The position numbers and the translations under genes are program-made. Source: Delphinus delphis (taxonomy: Eukaryota; Chordata; Mammalia; Artiodactyla; Delphinidae). Taken from it: a stretch of DNA of 64,000 nt. Every line of letters starts with the position of its first letter. The stretch's first letter is position 1. The stretch spans positions 3,658,001-3,722,000 of the forward strand of contig NW_027192650.1 in the NCBI RefSeq assembly GCF_949987515.2, written 5' to 3'. A model generated the notes under the pieces. That model was given only the letters and a program-made list of their open reading frames with translations, was not told where the DNA came from and searched no databases. Shown piece by piece: positions 50,520 to 63,154 of the stretch.

Positions 50520-51690
50520 TCTGTGTCATCACGCCCTTAGCAGCACAATGGGTGGATTCAGGTATGATGATTCTAACTGAAGTAAGTCACACAGAAAAAG
50601 AAACATCATAAGATATCACTAATACACGGAATGTAAACTTGACTACACAGGAACTGAATTACAGAACAGAACAGGGTCTCAAATTTAGAAAACCAACTTA
50701 TGCTTGCTTAAGGGGAAAGGTGAGTTGGGGTGCTGCATAAAACCAGAGATTGAAATGAGTACAGATAAAGTTCCTTAAGTCAAATATGGAATAGACAAGA
50801 GCTACTCCTTGCTCAACGAAATGGACTCAACACCCCATATTAAACGCCTAAGAATGTACCTGACTAGTAAGTATCTTAAAACCTATGGATTGCTATGTCT
50901 CCGAAAGAGAATCAAGCATGTGTACAGGGGCATAAACGCAGCAGTGATAGGATTGGAGAGGTTCGGTGAGCAAATGAAGACCCTTTGAAGTCATATTGCA
51001 TGGTACCCATTCCACGGGTTTCAACTACCTAGGTTTTAGGTATTCTTCCTTCAGCTAAAACATGCATGTGGAACCCACAGTATGATCAACCATGTGATCG
51101 GGAGACGTGTTCAAATATGTCTCAGTTTTCCTCCCCTGGTACTCGGGTGCAACATTCCAGACGCTTTACTAACACTCTCCCCACTTGGAGAGTCAGCGCC
51201 TTTAACCTCCTGTTTGGCCCAGTTTGCAATTTCTGCGGAAGATGAACAGGAATAGCGAGAACCAATGAGAGGCTAGCTGGAGGTGTCTGGACGGGCAAAT
51301 TTAACTCTCATTTCCCAACAGGAAGAGGAAATAACCAAAGGCTCAGCGTGCCGTACCGGAACCAGATTAGGGCCTGAAGCCATCCTGCGGTGTTGCGGCC
51401 AGCTCAAAAGAAAGCGAGTTGAAGAAAGGAGCTCAGGGGCACTGTAATTCACAAACCTGCAGAGTTATAAATGACAGCTATCGTCCAAAAATAGACTGAA
51501 GTAAGGCTGCCAAGAGGACTTGAAAGCGGGGCAGAATTGCAGGAAACCGATTTCAGGAGGTAGACTGGAATTGCATTGAAAGCATAGGAAAAGAGGCAGA
51601 ACGTCCACAATGATGCACTTGGCCAAAAAGGGTGTATGCGTTTTTTCCTGAATATATTCAGGAAAAAACGCATACGCCCTTTTTGGCCAA
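48941..51690 (+). repeat. Long-range duplicate of window positions 1 to ~2750
   Basis: From 48941 the sequence repeats the window start, offset 48,940 bp (31 monomers). Over the first 2.1 kb I found only one difference (1702 g against 50642 a). Private variants such as 'ttcaagtatgtctcagg' near 591, 'agacactttac' near 639, 'gagacgttcgg' near 437 and 'gagaattgtatgg' near 1340 are shared. From 2.1 to 2.7 kb a few more differences appear, and past about 51,720 the unit end matches U3 rather than U2. The left copy may extend beyond the window. Confidence 0.85.
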
Positions 51691-52099
51691 CCAAGCAAGC
51701 TTGCAAAGGAAATCTGCACTACAATGAAGTCTCACTTCCCCCCGGTCAAAAGGGCCATCTGAAAAAAGTGTAAAATCCAGAAAGGCAGGACAGGCCATGG
51801 AGAACTGGGAGCCTTGTTATGCTGATGGGTGGGATGTAAATTGCCAACAACCACTCGGGAGAAGTGTATGGTGTTTCCTGAAACATCTAAAAAACAAAGC
51901 AACAGAGCCTAGGGCACTTCCACTTATGGTCCTATAGCTTAGGGAAATTAAAATCAAAAAGACACAGCCACCCCAAAGTTTGGGACGCCTCCGTTTACAA
52001 GAACCTCGTTTACCGTACAAGTTCAATATCACAGAAAGTGAAAAATGGATAAAGAACTTGTGGTACTTACGTACAATGCAGTATCACTCAGCAATGAAA
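50520..52099 (+). repeat. Monomer U33, type B
   Basis: Begins like U2 ('catcacgcccttag', 'cactaatac') but has type B site 'cccacagtatg' near 51074 and ends like U3 with the divergent L1 variant near 52050-52081. Palindrome 51619-51690 has one CpG-transition mismatch ('gggtgtatg'). Confidence 0.95.
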
Positions 52100-53678
52100 T
52101 CTATGTCATCAGGCCCTTAGCATCACAATGAGTGGATTCAGGTATGATGATTCTAACTGAAATAAGTCACACAGAAAAAGAAACATCATAAGATATCAGT
52201 AATACACGGAATGTAAACTTGGCTACACAGGAACTGAATTACAGAACAGAACAGGGTCTCAAATTTAGAAAACCAACTTATGCTTGCTTAAGGGTAAAGG
52301 TGAGTTGGGGTGCTGCATAAAACCAGAGATTGAAATGAGCACAGATAAAGTTCCTTAAGTCAAATATGGAATAGACAAGAGCTACTCCTTGCTCAACGAA
52401 ATGGACTCAACACCGCATATTAAACGCCTAAGAATGTACCTGACTAGTAAGTATCGTAAAACCTATGGATTGCTATGTCTCCAAAAGAGAATCAAGCATG
52501 TGTACAGGGGCAAAAACGCAGCAGTGATAGGATTGGAGAGGTTCGGTGAGCAAATGAAGACCCTTTGAAGTCATATTGCATGGTACCCATTACACGGGTC
52601 TCAACTCTCCAGGTTTAAGGTATTCTTCCTTCAGCTAAAACATGCATGTGGAACTCAAGTATGATCAACCGTGTGAACGGGAGACGTGTTCAAATATGTC
52701 TCAGTTTTCCTCCCCTGGTACTCGGGTGCAACATTCCAGATGCTTTACTAACACTCTCCCCACTTGGAGAGTCAGTGCCTTTAACCTCCTGTTTGACCCA
52801 GTTTGCAATTTCTGCGGAAGATGAACAGGAATAGCGAGAACCAATGAGAGGCTAGCTGGAGGTGTCTGGACGGGCAAATTTAACTGTCATTTCCCACCAG
52901 GAAGAGGAAATAACCAAAGGCTCAGCGTGCCGTACCGGAACCAGATTAGGGCCTGAAGCCATCCTGTGGTGTTGCGGCCAGCTCAAAAGAAAGCGAGTTG
53001 AAGAAAGGAGCTCAGGGGCACTGTAATTCACAAACCTGCAGAGTTATAAATGACAGCTATCGTCCAAAAATAGACTGAAGTAAGGCTGCCAAGAGGACTT
53101 GAAAGCGGGGCAGAATTGCAGGAAACCGATTTCAGGAGGTAGACTGGAATTGCATTGAAAGCATAGGAAAAGAGGCAGAACGTCCACAATGATGCACTTG
53201 GCCAAAAAGGGCGTATGCGTTTTTTCCTGAATATATTCAGGAAAAAACGCATACGCCCTTTTTGGCCAACCAAGCAAGCTTGCAAAGGAAATCTGCACTA
53301 CAATGAAGTCTCACTTCCCGCCGGTCAAAAGGGCCATCCGAAAAAAGTGTAAAATCCAGAAAGGCAGGACAGGCCATGGAGAACTGGGAGCCTTGTTATG
53401 CTGATGGGCTGGATGTAAATTGCCAACAGACACTTGGGAGAAGTGTATGGTGTTTCCTGAAACATCTAAAAAACAAAGCAACAGAGCCTAGGGCACTTCC
53501 ACTTATGGTCCTATAGCTTAGGGAAATTAAAATCAAAAAGACACAGCCACCCCAAAGTTTGGAACGGCTCTGTTTACAAGAACCTCGTTTACAGTACAAG
53601 TTCAACATCGCAGAAAGTGAAAAATGGATAAAGAAGTTGTGGTATTCACTTACAAAGCAATATCACTCAGCAATGAAA
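52100..53678 (+). repeat. Monomer U34, type A
   Basis: Private 'ggaactcaag' near 52650, 'aaccgtgtgaac' near 52667, 'gtttgaccc' near 52791 and 'aactgtcat' near 52882. The right part joins the hexamer block shared with U28. Palindrome 53198-53269, perfect. Confidence 0.95.
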
Positions 53679-56600
53679 TCTATGTCATCAGGCCCTTAGC
53701 AGCACAATGAGTGGATTCAGGTATGATGATTCTAACTGAAATAAGTCACACAGAAAAAGAAACATCATAAGATATCAGTAATACACGGAATGGAAACTTG
53801 GCTACACAGGAACTGAATTACAGAACAGAACAGGGTCTCAAATTTAGAAAAACAACTTATGCTTGCTTAAGGGTAAAGGTGAGTTGGGGTGCTGCATAAA
53901 ACCAGAGATTGAAATGAGCACAGATAAAGTTCCTTAAGCCAAATATGGAATAGACAAGAGCTACTCCTTGCTCAACGAAATGGACTCAACACCGCATATT
54001 AAATGCCTAAGAATGTACCTGACTAGTAAGTATCTTAAAACCTATGGAATGCTATGTCTCCAAAAGAGAATCAAGCATGTGTACAGGGGCATAAACGCAG
54101 CAGTGATAGGATTGGAGAGGTTCGGTGAGCAAATGAAGACCCTTTGAAGTCATATTGCATGGTACCCATTCCACGGGTTTCAACTACCCAGGTTTAAGGT
54201 ATTCTTCCTTCAGCTAAAACATGCATGTGGAACCTAGAGTATGATCAACCATGTGATCGGGAGACGTGTTCAAATATGTCTCAGTTTTCGTACCCTGGTA
54301 CTCGGGTGCAACATTCCAGACGCTTTACTAACACTCTCCCCACTTGGAGAGTCAGTCCCTTTAACCTCCTGTTTGGCCCAGTTTGCAATTTCTGCGGAAG
54401 ATGAACAGGAATAGCGAGAACCAATGAGAGGCTAGCTGGAGGTGTCTGGACGGGCAAATTTAACTCTCATTGCCCACCAGGAAGAGGAATTAACCAAAGG
54501 CTCAGCATGCCGCGCCGGAACCAGATTAGGACCTGAAGCCATCCTGTGGTGTTGCGGCCAGGTCACAAGAAAGCGAGTTGAAGAAAGGAGCTCAGGGGCA
54601 CTGTAATTCACAAACCTGCAGAGTTATAAATGACAGCTATCGTCCAAAAATAGACTGAAGTAAGGCTGCCAAGAGGACTTGAAAGCGGGGCAGAATTGCA
54701 GGAAACCGATTTCAGGAGGTAGACTGGAATTGCATTGAAAGCATAGGAAAAGAGGCAGAACGTCCACAATGATGCACTTGGCCAAAAAGGGCGTATGCGT
54801 TTTTTCCTGAATATATTCAGGAAAAAACGCATACGCCCTTTTTGGCCAACCAAGCAAGCTTGCAAAGGAAATCTGCACTACAATGAAGTCTCACTTCCCC
54901 CCGGTCAAAAGGGCCATCTGAAAAAAGTGTAAAATCCAGAAAGGCAGGACAGGCCATGGAGAACTGGGAGCCTTGTTATGCTGATGGGCGGGATGTAAAT
55001 TGCCAACAGACACTTGGGAGAAGTGTATGGTGTTTCCTGAAACATCTAAAAAACAAAGCAACAGAGCCTAGGGCACTGCCACTTATGGTCCTATAGCTTA
55101 GGGAAATTAAAATCAAAAAGACACAGCCACCCCAAAGTTTGGGACGCCTCTGTTTACAAGAACATCGTTTACAGTACAAGTTCAACATCGCAGAAAGTGA
55201 AAAATGGATAACGAAGTTGTGGTATTTACTTACAAAGCAATATCACTCAGCAATGAAATCTATGTCAACAGGCCCTTAGCATCACAATGAGTGGATTCAG
55301 GTATGATGATTCTAACTGAAATAAGTCACACAGAAAAGGAAACATCATAAGATATCAGTAATACACGGAATGTAAACTTGGCTACACAGGAACTGAATTA
55401 CAGAACAGAACAGGGTCTCAAATTTAGAAAACCAACTTATGCTTGCTTAAGGGTAAAGGTGAGTTGGGGTGCTGCATAAAACCAGAGATTGAAATGAGCA
55501 CAGATAAAGTTCCTTAAGTCAAATATGGAATAGACAAGAGCTACTCCTTGCTCAACGAAATGGACTCAACACCGCATATTAAACGCCTAAGAATGTACCT
55601 GACTTGTAAGTATCTTAAAACCTATGGATTGCTATGTCTCCGAAAGAGAATCAAGCATGTGTACAGGGGCATAAACGCAGCAGTGATAGGATTGGAGAGA
55701 TTCGGTGAGCAAATGAAGACCCTTTGAAGTCATATTGCATGGTACCCATTCCACGGGTCTCAACTACCCAGGTTTAAGGTATTCTTCCTTCAGCTAAAAC
55801 ATGCATGTGGAACCTAGAGTATGATCAACCATGTGATCGGGAGACGTGTTCAAATATGTCTCAGTTTTCGTACCCTGGTACTCGGGTGCAACATTCCAGA
55901 CGCTTTACTAACACTCTCCCCACTTGGAGAGTCAGTCCCTTTAACCTCCTGTTTGGCCCAGTTTGCAATTTCTGCGGAAGATGAACAGGAATAGCGAGAA
56001 CCAATGAGAGGCTAGCTGGAGGTGTCTGGACGGGCAAATTTAACTCTCATTGCCCACCAGGAAGAGGAATTAACCAAAGGCTCAGCATGCCGCGCCGGAA
56101 CCAGATTAGGACCTGAAGCCATCCTGTGGTGTTGCGGCCAGGTCACAAGAAAGCGAGTTGAAGAAAGGAGCTCAGGGGCACTGTAATTCACAAACCTGCA
56201 GAGTTATAAATGACAGCTATCGTCCAAAAATAGACTGAAGTAAGGCTGCCAAGAGGACTTGAAAGCGGGGCAGAATTGCAGGAAACCGATTTCAGGAGGT
56301 AGACTGGAATTGCATTGAAAGCATAGGAAAAGAGGCAGAACGTCCACAATGATGCACTTGGCCAAAAAGGGCGTATGCGTTTTTTCCTGAATATATTCAG
56401 GAAAAAACGCATACGCCCTTTTTGGCCAACCAAGCAAGCTTGCAAAGGAAATCTGCACTACAATGAAGTCTCACTTCCCCCCGGTCAAAAGGGCCATCTG
56501 AAAAAAGTGTAAAATCCAGAAAGGCAACAAGCCATTGAGAACTGGGAGCCTTGTTATGCTGATGGGCTGGATGTAAATTGCCAACAGACACTTGGGAGAA

Positions 56601-56806
56601 GTGTATGGTGTTTCCTGAAACATCTAAAAAACAAAGCAACAGAGCCTAGGGCACTTCCACTTATGGTCCTATAGCTTAGGGAAATTAAAATCAAAAAGAC
56701 ACAGCCACCCCAAAGTTTGGAACGGCTCTGTTTACAAGAACCTCGTTTACAGTACAAGTTCAACATCGCAGAAAGTGAAAAATGGATAAAGAAGTTGTGG
56801 TATTCA
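53376..56806 (+). repeat. Block of a 9,476-bp hexameric relation, copy 2
   Basis: Partner of 43900-47330, six monomer lengths downstream. Type order B then B follows an A unit, as in U35-U36 against U29-U30. Differences seen include 'ggcaacaagcc' for 'ggcaacaggcc' at 56524 and an intact palindrome right arm where copy 1 carries three changes at 45302-45373. Confidence 0.75.
53679..55258 (+). repeat. Monomer U35, type B
   Basis: Partner of U29 at 9,476 bp; shares 'aatgctatgtctcc' near 54048. Palindrome 54778-54849, perfect. Confidence 0.95.
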
Positions 56807-56836
56807 CTTACAAAGCAATATCACTCAGCAATGAAA
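55259..56836 (+). repeat. Monomer U36, type B
   Basis: Partner of U30. Private 'tgtcaacaggccc' near 55263, 'agaaaaggaaac' near 55331 and 'ggcaacaagcc' near 56523. Palindrome 56358-56429, perfect. Confidence 0.95.
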
Positions 56837-58415
56837 TCTATGTCATCAGGCCCTTAGCATCACAATGAGTGGATTCAGGTATGATGATTCTAACTGAAAT
56901 AAGTCACACAGAAAAAGAAACATCATAAGATATCAGTAATACACGGAATGGAAACTTGGCTACACAGGAACTGAATTACAGAACAGAACAGGGTCTCAAA
57001 TTTAGAAAAACAACTTATGCTTGCTTAAGGGTAAAGGTGAGTTGGGGTGCTGCATAAAACCAGAGATTGAAATGAGCACAAATAAAGTTCCTTAAGTCAA
57101 ATATGGAATAGACAAGAGCTACTCCTTGCTCAACGAAATGGACTCAACACCCCATATTAAACGCCTAAGAATGTACCTGACTAGTAAGTATTGTAAAACC
57201 TATGGATTGCTATGTCTCCAAAAGAGAATCAAGCATGTGTACAGGGGCATAAACGCAACAGTGATAGGATTGGAGACGTTCGGTGAGCAAATGAAGACCC
57301 TTTGAAGTCATATTGCATGGTACCCATTACACGGGTCTCAACTCTCCAGGTTTAAGGTATTCTTCCTTCAGCTAAAACATGCATGTGGAACCCAAGTATG
57401 ATCAACCATGTGAACGGGAGACGTGTTCAAATATGTCTCAGGTTTCCTCCCCTGGTACTCGGGTGCAACATTCCAGACGCTTTACTAACACTCTCCCCAC
57501 TTGGAGAGTCAGCGCCTTTAACCTCCTGTTTGGCCCAGTTTGCAATTTCTGCGGAAGATGAACAGGAATAGCGAGAACCAATGAGAGGCTAGCTGGAGGT
57601 GTCTGGACGGGCAAATTTAACTCTCATTTCCCACCAGGAAGAGGAATTAACCAAAGGCTCAGCATGCCGGGCCGGAACCAGATTAGGGCCTGAAGCCATC
57701 CTGCGGTGTTGCGGCCAGCTCACAAGAAAGCGAGTTGAAGAAAGGAGCTCAGGGGCACTGTAATTCACAAACCTGCAGAGTTATAAATGACAGCTATCGT
57801 CCAAAAATAGACTGAAGTAAGGCTGCCAAGAGGACTTGAAAGCGGGGCAGAATTGCAGCAAACCGATTTCAGGAGGTAGACTGGAATTGCATTGAAAGCA
57901 TAGGAAAAGAGGCAGAACGTCCACAATGATGCACTTGGACAAAAAGGGCATATGCGTTTTTTCCTGAATATATTCAGGAAAAAACGCATACGCCCTTTTT
58001 GGCCAACCAAGCAAGCTTGCAAAGGAAATCTGCACTACAATGAAGTCTCACTTCCCCCCGGTCAAAAGGGCCATCTAAAAAAAGTGTAAAATCCAGAAAG
58101 GCAGGACAGGCCATGGAGAACTGGGAGCCTTGTTATGCTGATGGGCAGGATGTAAATTGCCAACAGACACTCGGGAGAAGTGTATGGTGTTTCCTGAAAC
58201 ATCTAAAAAACAAAGCAACAGAGCCTAGGGCACTGCCACTTATGGTCCTATAGCTTAGGGAAATTAAAATCAAAAAGACACAGCCACCCCAAAGTTTGGG
58301 ACGCCTCTGTTTACAAGAACCTCGTTTACAGTACAAGTTCAACATCGCAGAAAGTGAAAAATGGATAAAGAAGTTGTGGTATTTACTTACAAAGCAATAT
58401 CACTCAGCAATGAAA
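56837..58415 (+). repeat. Monomer U37, type A
   Basis: Palindrome 57935-58006 has two left-arm mismatches: 'ttggaca' for 'ttggcca', and the CpG transition 'gggcatatg'. Also 'attgcagcaaacc' near 57851. 'gaattaacc' near 57644 is a B-type base in an A unit, so it is mosaic. Confidence 0.95.
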
Positions 58416-59994
58416 TCTATGTCATCAGGCCCTTAGCATCACAATGAGTGGATTCAGGTATGATGATTCTAACTGAAATAAGTCACACAGAAAAAGAAAC
58501 ATCATAAGATATCAGTAATACATGGAATGTAAACTTGGCTACACAGGAACTGAATTACAGAACAGAACAGGGCCTCAAATTTAGAAAACCAACTTATGCT
58601 TGCTTAAGGGTAAAGGTGAGTTGGGGTGCTGCATAAAACCAGAGATTGAAATGAGCACAAATAAAGTTCCTTAAGTCAAATATGGAATAGACAAGAGCTA
58701 CTCCTTGCTCAACGAAATGGACTCAACACCGCATATTAAACGCCTAAGAATGTACCTGACTAGTAAGTATCGTAAAACCTATGGATTGCTATGTCTCCAA
58801 AAGAGAATCAAGCATGTGTACAGGGGCATAAACGCAACAGTGATAGGATTGGAGACGTTCGGTGAGCAAATGAAGACCCTTTGAAGTCATATTGCATGGT
58901 ACCCATTACACGGGTCTCAACTCTCCAGGTTTAAGGTATTCTTCCTTCAGCTAAAACATGCATGTGGAACCCAAGTATGATCAACCATGTGAACGGGAGA
59001 CGTGTTCAAATATGTCTCAGGTTTCCTCCCCTGGTACTCGGGTGCAACATTCCAGACGCTTTACTAACACTCTCCCCACTTGGAGAGTCAGCGCCTTTAA
59101 CCTCCTGTTTGGCCCAGTTTGCAATTTCTGCGGAAGATGAACAGGAATAGCGAGAACCAATGAGAGGCTAGCTGGAGGTGTCTGGACGGGCAAATTTAAC
59201 TCTCATTTCCCACCAGGAAGAGGAAATAACCAAAGGCTCAGCGTGCCGTGCCGGAAGCAGATTAGGGCCTGAAGCCATCCTGCGGTGTTGCGGCCAGCTC
59301 ACAAGAAAGCGAGTTGAAGAAAGGAGCTCAGGGGCACTGTAATTCACAAACCTGCAGAGTTATAAATGACAGCTATCGTCCAAAAATAGACTGAAGTAAG
59401 GCTGCCAAGAGGACTTGAAAGCGGGGCAGAATTGCAGGAAACCGATTTCAGGAGGTAGACTGGAATTGCATTGAAAGCATAGGAAAAGAGGCAGAACGTC
59501 CACAATGATGCACTTGGCCAAAAAGGGCGTATGCGTTTTGTCCTGAATATATTCAGGAAAAAACGCATACGCCCTTTTTGGCCAACCAAGCAAGCTTGCA
59601 AAGGAAATCTGCACTACAATGAAGTCTCACTTCCCCCCGGTCCAAAGGGCCATCTGAAAAAAGTGTAAAATCCAGAAAGGCAGGACACGCCATGGAGAAC
59701 TGGGAGCCTTGTTATGCTGATGGGCGAGATGTAAATTGCCAACAACCACTCGGGAGAAGTGTATGGTGTTTCCTGAAACATCTAAAAAACAAAGCAACAG
59801 AACCTAGGGCACTTCCACTTATGGTCCTATAGCTTAGGGAAATTAAAATCAAAAAGACACAGCCACCCCAAAGTTTGGAACGGCTCTGTTTACAAGAACC
59901 TCGTTTACAGTACAAGTTCAACATCGCAGAAAGTGAAAAATGGTTAAAGAACTTGTGGTACTTACGTACAAAGCAGTATCACTCAGCAATGAAA
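58416..59994 (+). repeat. Monomer U38, type A
   Basis: Palindrome 59514-59585 has one mismatch in the T run ('gttttgtcc'). Private 'ggtccaaagggcc' near 59639. The unit ends in the divergent L1 variant ('acttacgtacaaagcag' near 59960). Confidence 0.95.
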
Positions 59995-61574
59995 TCTATG
60001 TCATCAGGCCTGTAGTAGCATAATGAGTAGATTCAGGTACGATGATTGTAACTGAAATAAGTCACACAGAAAAAGAAACATCATAAGATATCACTAATAC
60101 ACGGAATGTAAACTTGGCTACACAGGAACTGAATTCCAAAACAGAACAGGTTCTCAAATTTAGAAAACCAACTTATGCTTGCTTAAGGGGAAAGGTGAGT
60201 TGGGTTGCTGCATAAAACCAGAGATTGAAATGAGCACAGATAAAGTTCCTTAAGTCAAATATGGAATAGACAAGAGCTACTCCTTGCTCAACGAAATGGA
60301 CTCAACACCGCATATTAAACGCCTAAGAATGTACCTGACTAGTAAGTATCTTAAAACCTATGGATTGCTATGTCTCCGAAAGAGAATCAAGCATGTGTAC
60401 AGGGGCATAAACGCAGCAGTGATAGGATTGGAGAGGTTCGGTGAGCAAATGAAGACCCTTTGAAGTCATATTGCATGGTACCCATTCCACGGGTTTCAAC
60501 TACCCAGGTTTAAGGTATTCTTCCTTCAGCTAAAACATGCATGTGGAACCTAGAGTATGATCAACCATGTGATCGGGAGACGTGTTCAAATATGTCTCAG
60601 TTTTCCTCCCCTGGTACTCGGGTACAACATTCCAGACGCTTTACTAACACTCTCCCCACTTGGAGAGTCAGTCCCTTTAACCTCCTGTTTGGCCCAGTTT
60701 GCAATTTCTGCGGAAGATGAACAGGAATAGCGAGAACCAATGAGAGGCTAGCTGGAGGTGTCTGGACGGGCAAATTTAACTCTCATTTCCCACCAGGAAG
60801 AGGAATTAACCAAAGGCTCAGCATGCCGGGCCGGAACCAGATTAGGGCCTGAAGCCATCCTGCGGTGTTGCGGCCAGGTCACAAGAAAGCGAGTTGAAGA
60901 AAGGAGCTCAGGGGCACTGTAATTCACAAACCTGCAGAGTTATAAATGACAGCTATCGTCCAAAAATAGACTGAAGTAAGGCTGCCAAGAGGACTTGAAA
61001 GCGGGGCAGAATTGCAGGAAACCGATTTCAGGAGGTAGACTGGAATTGCATTGAAAGCATAGGAAAAGAGGCAGAACGTCCACAATGATGCACTTGGCCA
61101 AAAAGGGCGTATGCGTTTTTTCCTGAATATATTCAGGAAAAAACGCATACGCCCTTTTTGGCCAACCAAGCAAGCTTGCAAAGGAAATCTGCACTACAAT
61201 GAAGTCTCACTTCCCCCCGGTCAAAAGGGCCATCTGAAAAAAGTGTAAAATCCAGAAAGGCAGGACAGGCCATGGAGAACTGGGAGCCTTGTTATGCTGA
61301 TGGGCGGGATGTAAATTGCCAACAACCACTTGGGAGAAGTGTATGGTGTTTCCTGAAACATCTAAAAAACAAAGCAACAGAACCTAGGGCACTTCCACTT
61401 ATGGTCCTATAGCTTAGGGAAATTAAAATCAAAAAGACACAGCCACCCCAAAGTTTGGAACGGCTCTGTTTACAAGAACCTCGTTTACAGTACAAGTTCA
61501 ACATCGCAGAAAGTGAAAAATGGATAAAGAAGTTGTGGTATTTACTTACAAAGCAATATCACTCAGCAATGAAA
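59995..61574 (+). repeat. Monomer U39, type B
   Basis: The first ~150 bp are the most divergent stretch of the window ('ggcctgtagtagcataatg', 'gaattccaaaac'). From about 60208 to 61194 it is identical, as far as I can see, to U40, including private 'ggtacaacattcc' near 60622. Palindrome 61094-61165, perfect. Confidence 0.95.
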
Positions 61575-63154
61575 TCTGTGTCATCAGGCCCTTAGCAGCA
61601 CAATGAGTGGATTCAGGTATGATGATTCTAAATGAAGTAAGTCACACAGAAAAAGAAACATCATAAGATATCAGTAATACACGGAATGTAAACTTGGCTA
61701 CACAGGAACTGAATTACAGAACAGAACAGGGTCTCAAATTTAGAAAACCAACTTATGCTTGCTTAAGGGGAAAGGTGAGTTGGGGTGCTGCATAAAACCA
61801 GAGATTGAAATGAGCACAGATAAAGTTCCTTAAGTCAAATATGGAATAGACAAGAGCTACTCCTTGCTCAACGAAATGGACTCAACACCGCATATTAAAC
61901 GCCTAAGAATGTACCTGACTAGTAAGTATCTTAAAACCTATGGATTGCTATGTCTCCGAAAGAGAATCAAGCATGTGTACAGGGGCATAAACGCAGCAGT
62001 GATAGGATTGGAGAGGTTCGGTGAGCAAATGAAGACCCTTTGAAGTCATATTGCATGGTACCCATTCCACGGGTTTCAACTACCCAGGTTTAAGGTATTC
62101 TTCCTTCAGCTAAAACATGCATGTGGAACCTAGAGTATGATCAACCATGTGATCGGGAGACGTGTTCAAATATGTCTCAGTTTTCCTCCCCTGGTACTCG
62201 GGTACAACATTCCAGACGCTTTACTAACACTCTCCCCACTTGGAGAGTCAGTCCCTTTAACCTCCTGTTTGGCCCAGTTTGCAATTTCTGCGGAAGATGA
62301 ACAGGAATAGCGAGAACCAATGAGAGGCTAGCTGGAGGTGTCTGGACGGGCAAATTTAACTCTCATTTCCCACCAGGAAGAGGAATTAACCAAAGGCTCA
62401 GCATGCCGGGCCGGAACCAGATTAGGGCCTGAAGCCATCCTGCGGTGTTGCGGCCAGGTCACAAGAAAGCGAGTTGAAGAAAGGAGCTCAGGGGCACTGT
62501 AATTCACAAACCTGCAGAGTTATAAATGACAGCTATCGTCCAAAAATAGACTGAAGTAAGGCTGCCAAGAGGACTTGAAAGCGGGGCAGAATTGCAGGAA
62601 ACCGATTTCAGGAGGTAGACTGGAATTGCATTGAAAGCATAGGAAAAGAGGCAGAACGTCCACAATGATGCACTTGGCCAAAAAGGGCGTATGCGTTTTT
62701 TCCTGAATATATTCAGGAAAAAACGCATACGCCCTTTTTGGCCAACCAAGCAAGCTTGCAAAGGAAATCTGCACTACAATGAAGTCTCACTTCCCGCCGG
62801 TCAAAAGGGCCATCTGAAAAAAGTGTAAAATCCAGAAAGGCAGGACAGGCCATGGAGAACTGTGAGCCTTGTTATGCTGATGGGTGGGATGTAAATTGCC
62901 AACAGACACTCGGGAGAAGTGTATGGTGTTTCCTGAAACATCTAAAAAACAAAGCAACAGAGCCTAGGGCACTGCCACTTATGGTCCTATAGCTTAGGGA
63001 AATTAAAATAAAAAAGACACAGCCACCCCACAGTTTGGGACGCCTCTGTTTACAAGAACCTCGTTTACAGTACAAGTTCAACATCGCAGAAAGTGAAAAA
63101 TGGATAAAGAAGTTGTGGTATTTACTTACAAAGCAATATGACTCAGCAATGAAA
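61575..63154 (+). repeat. Monomer U40, type B
   Basis: Nearly a direct duplicate of U39 over about 1 kb. Diverges again from 'ttcccgccgg' near 62792. Private 'actgtgagcc' near 62859 and 'ccccacagtttgg' near 63027. Palindrome 62674-62745, perfect. Confidence 0.95.
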
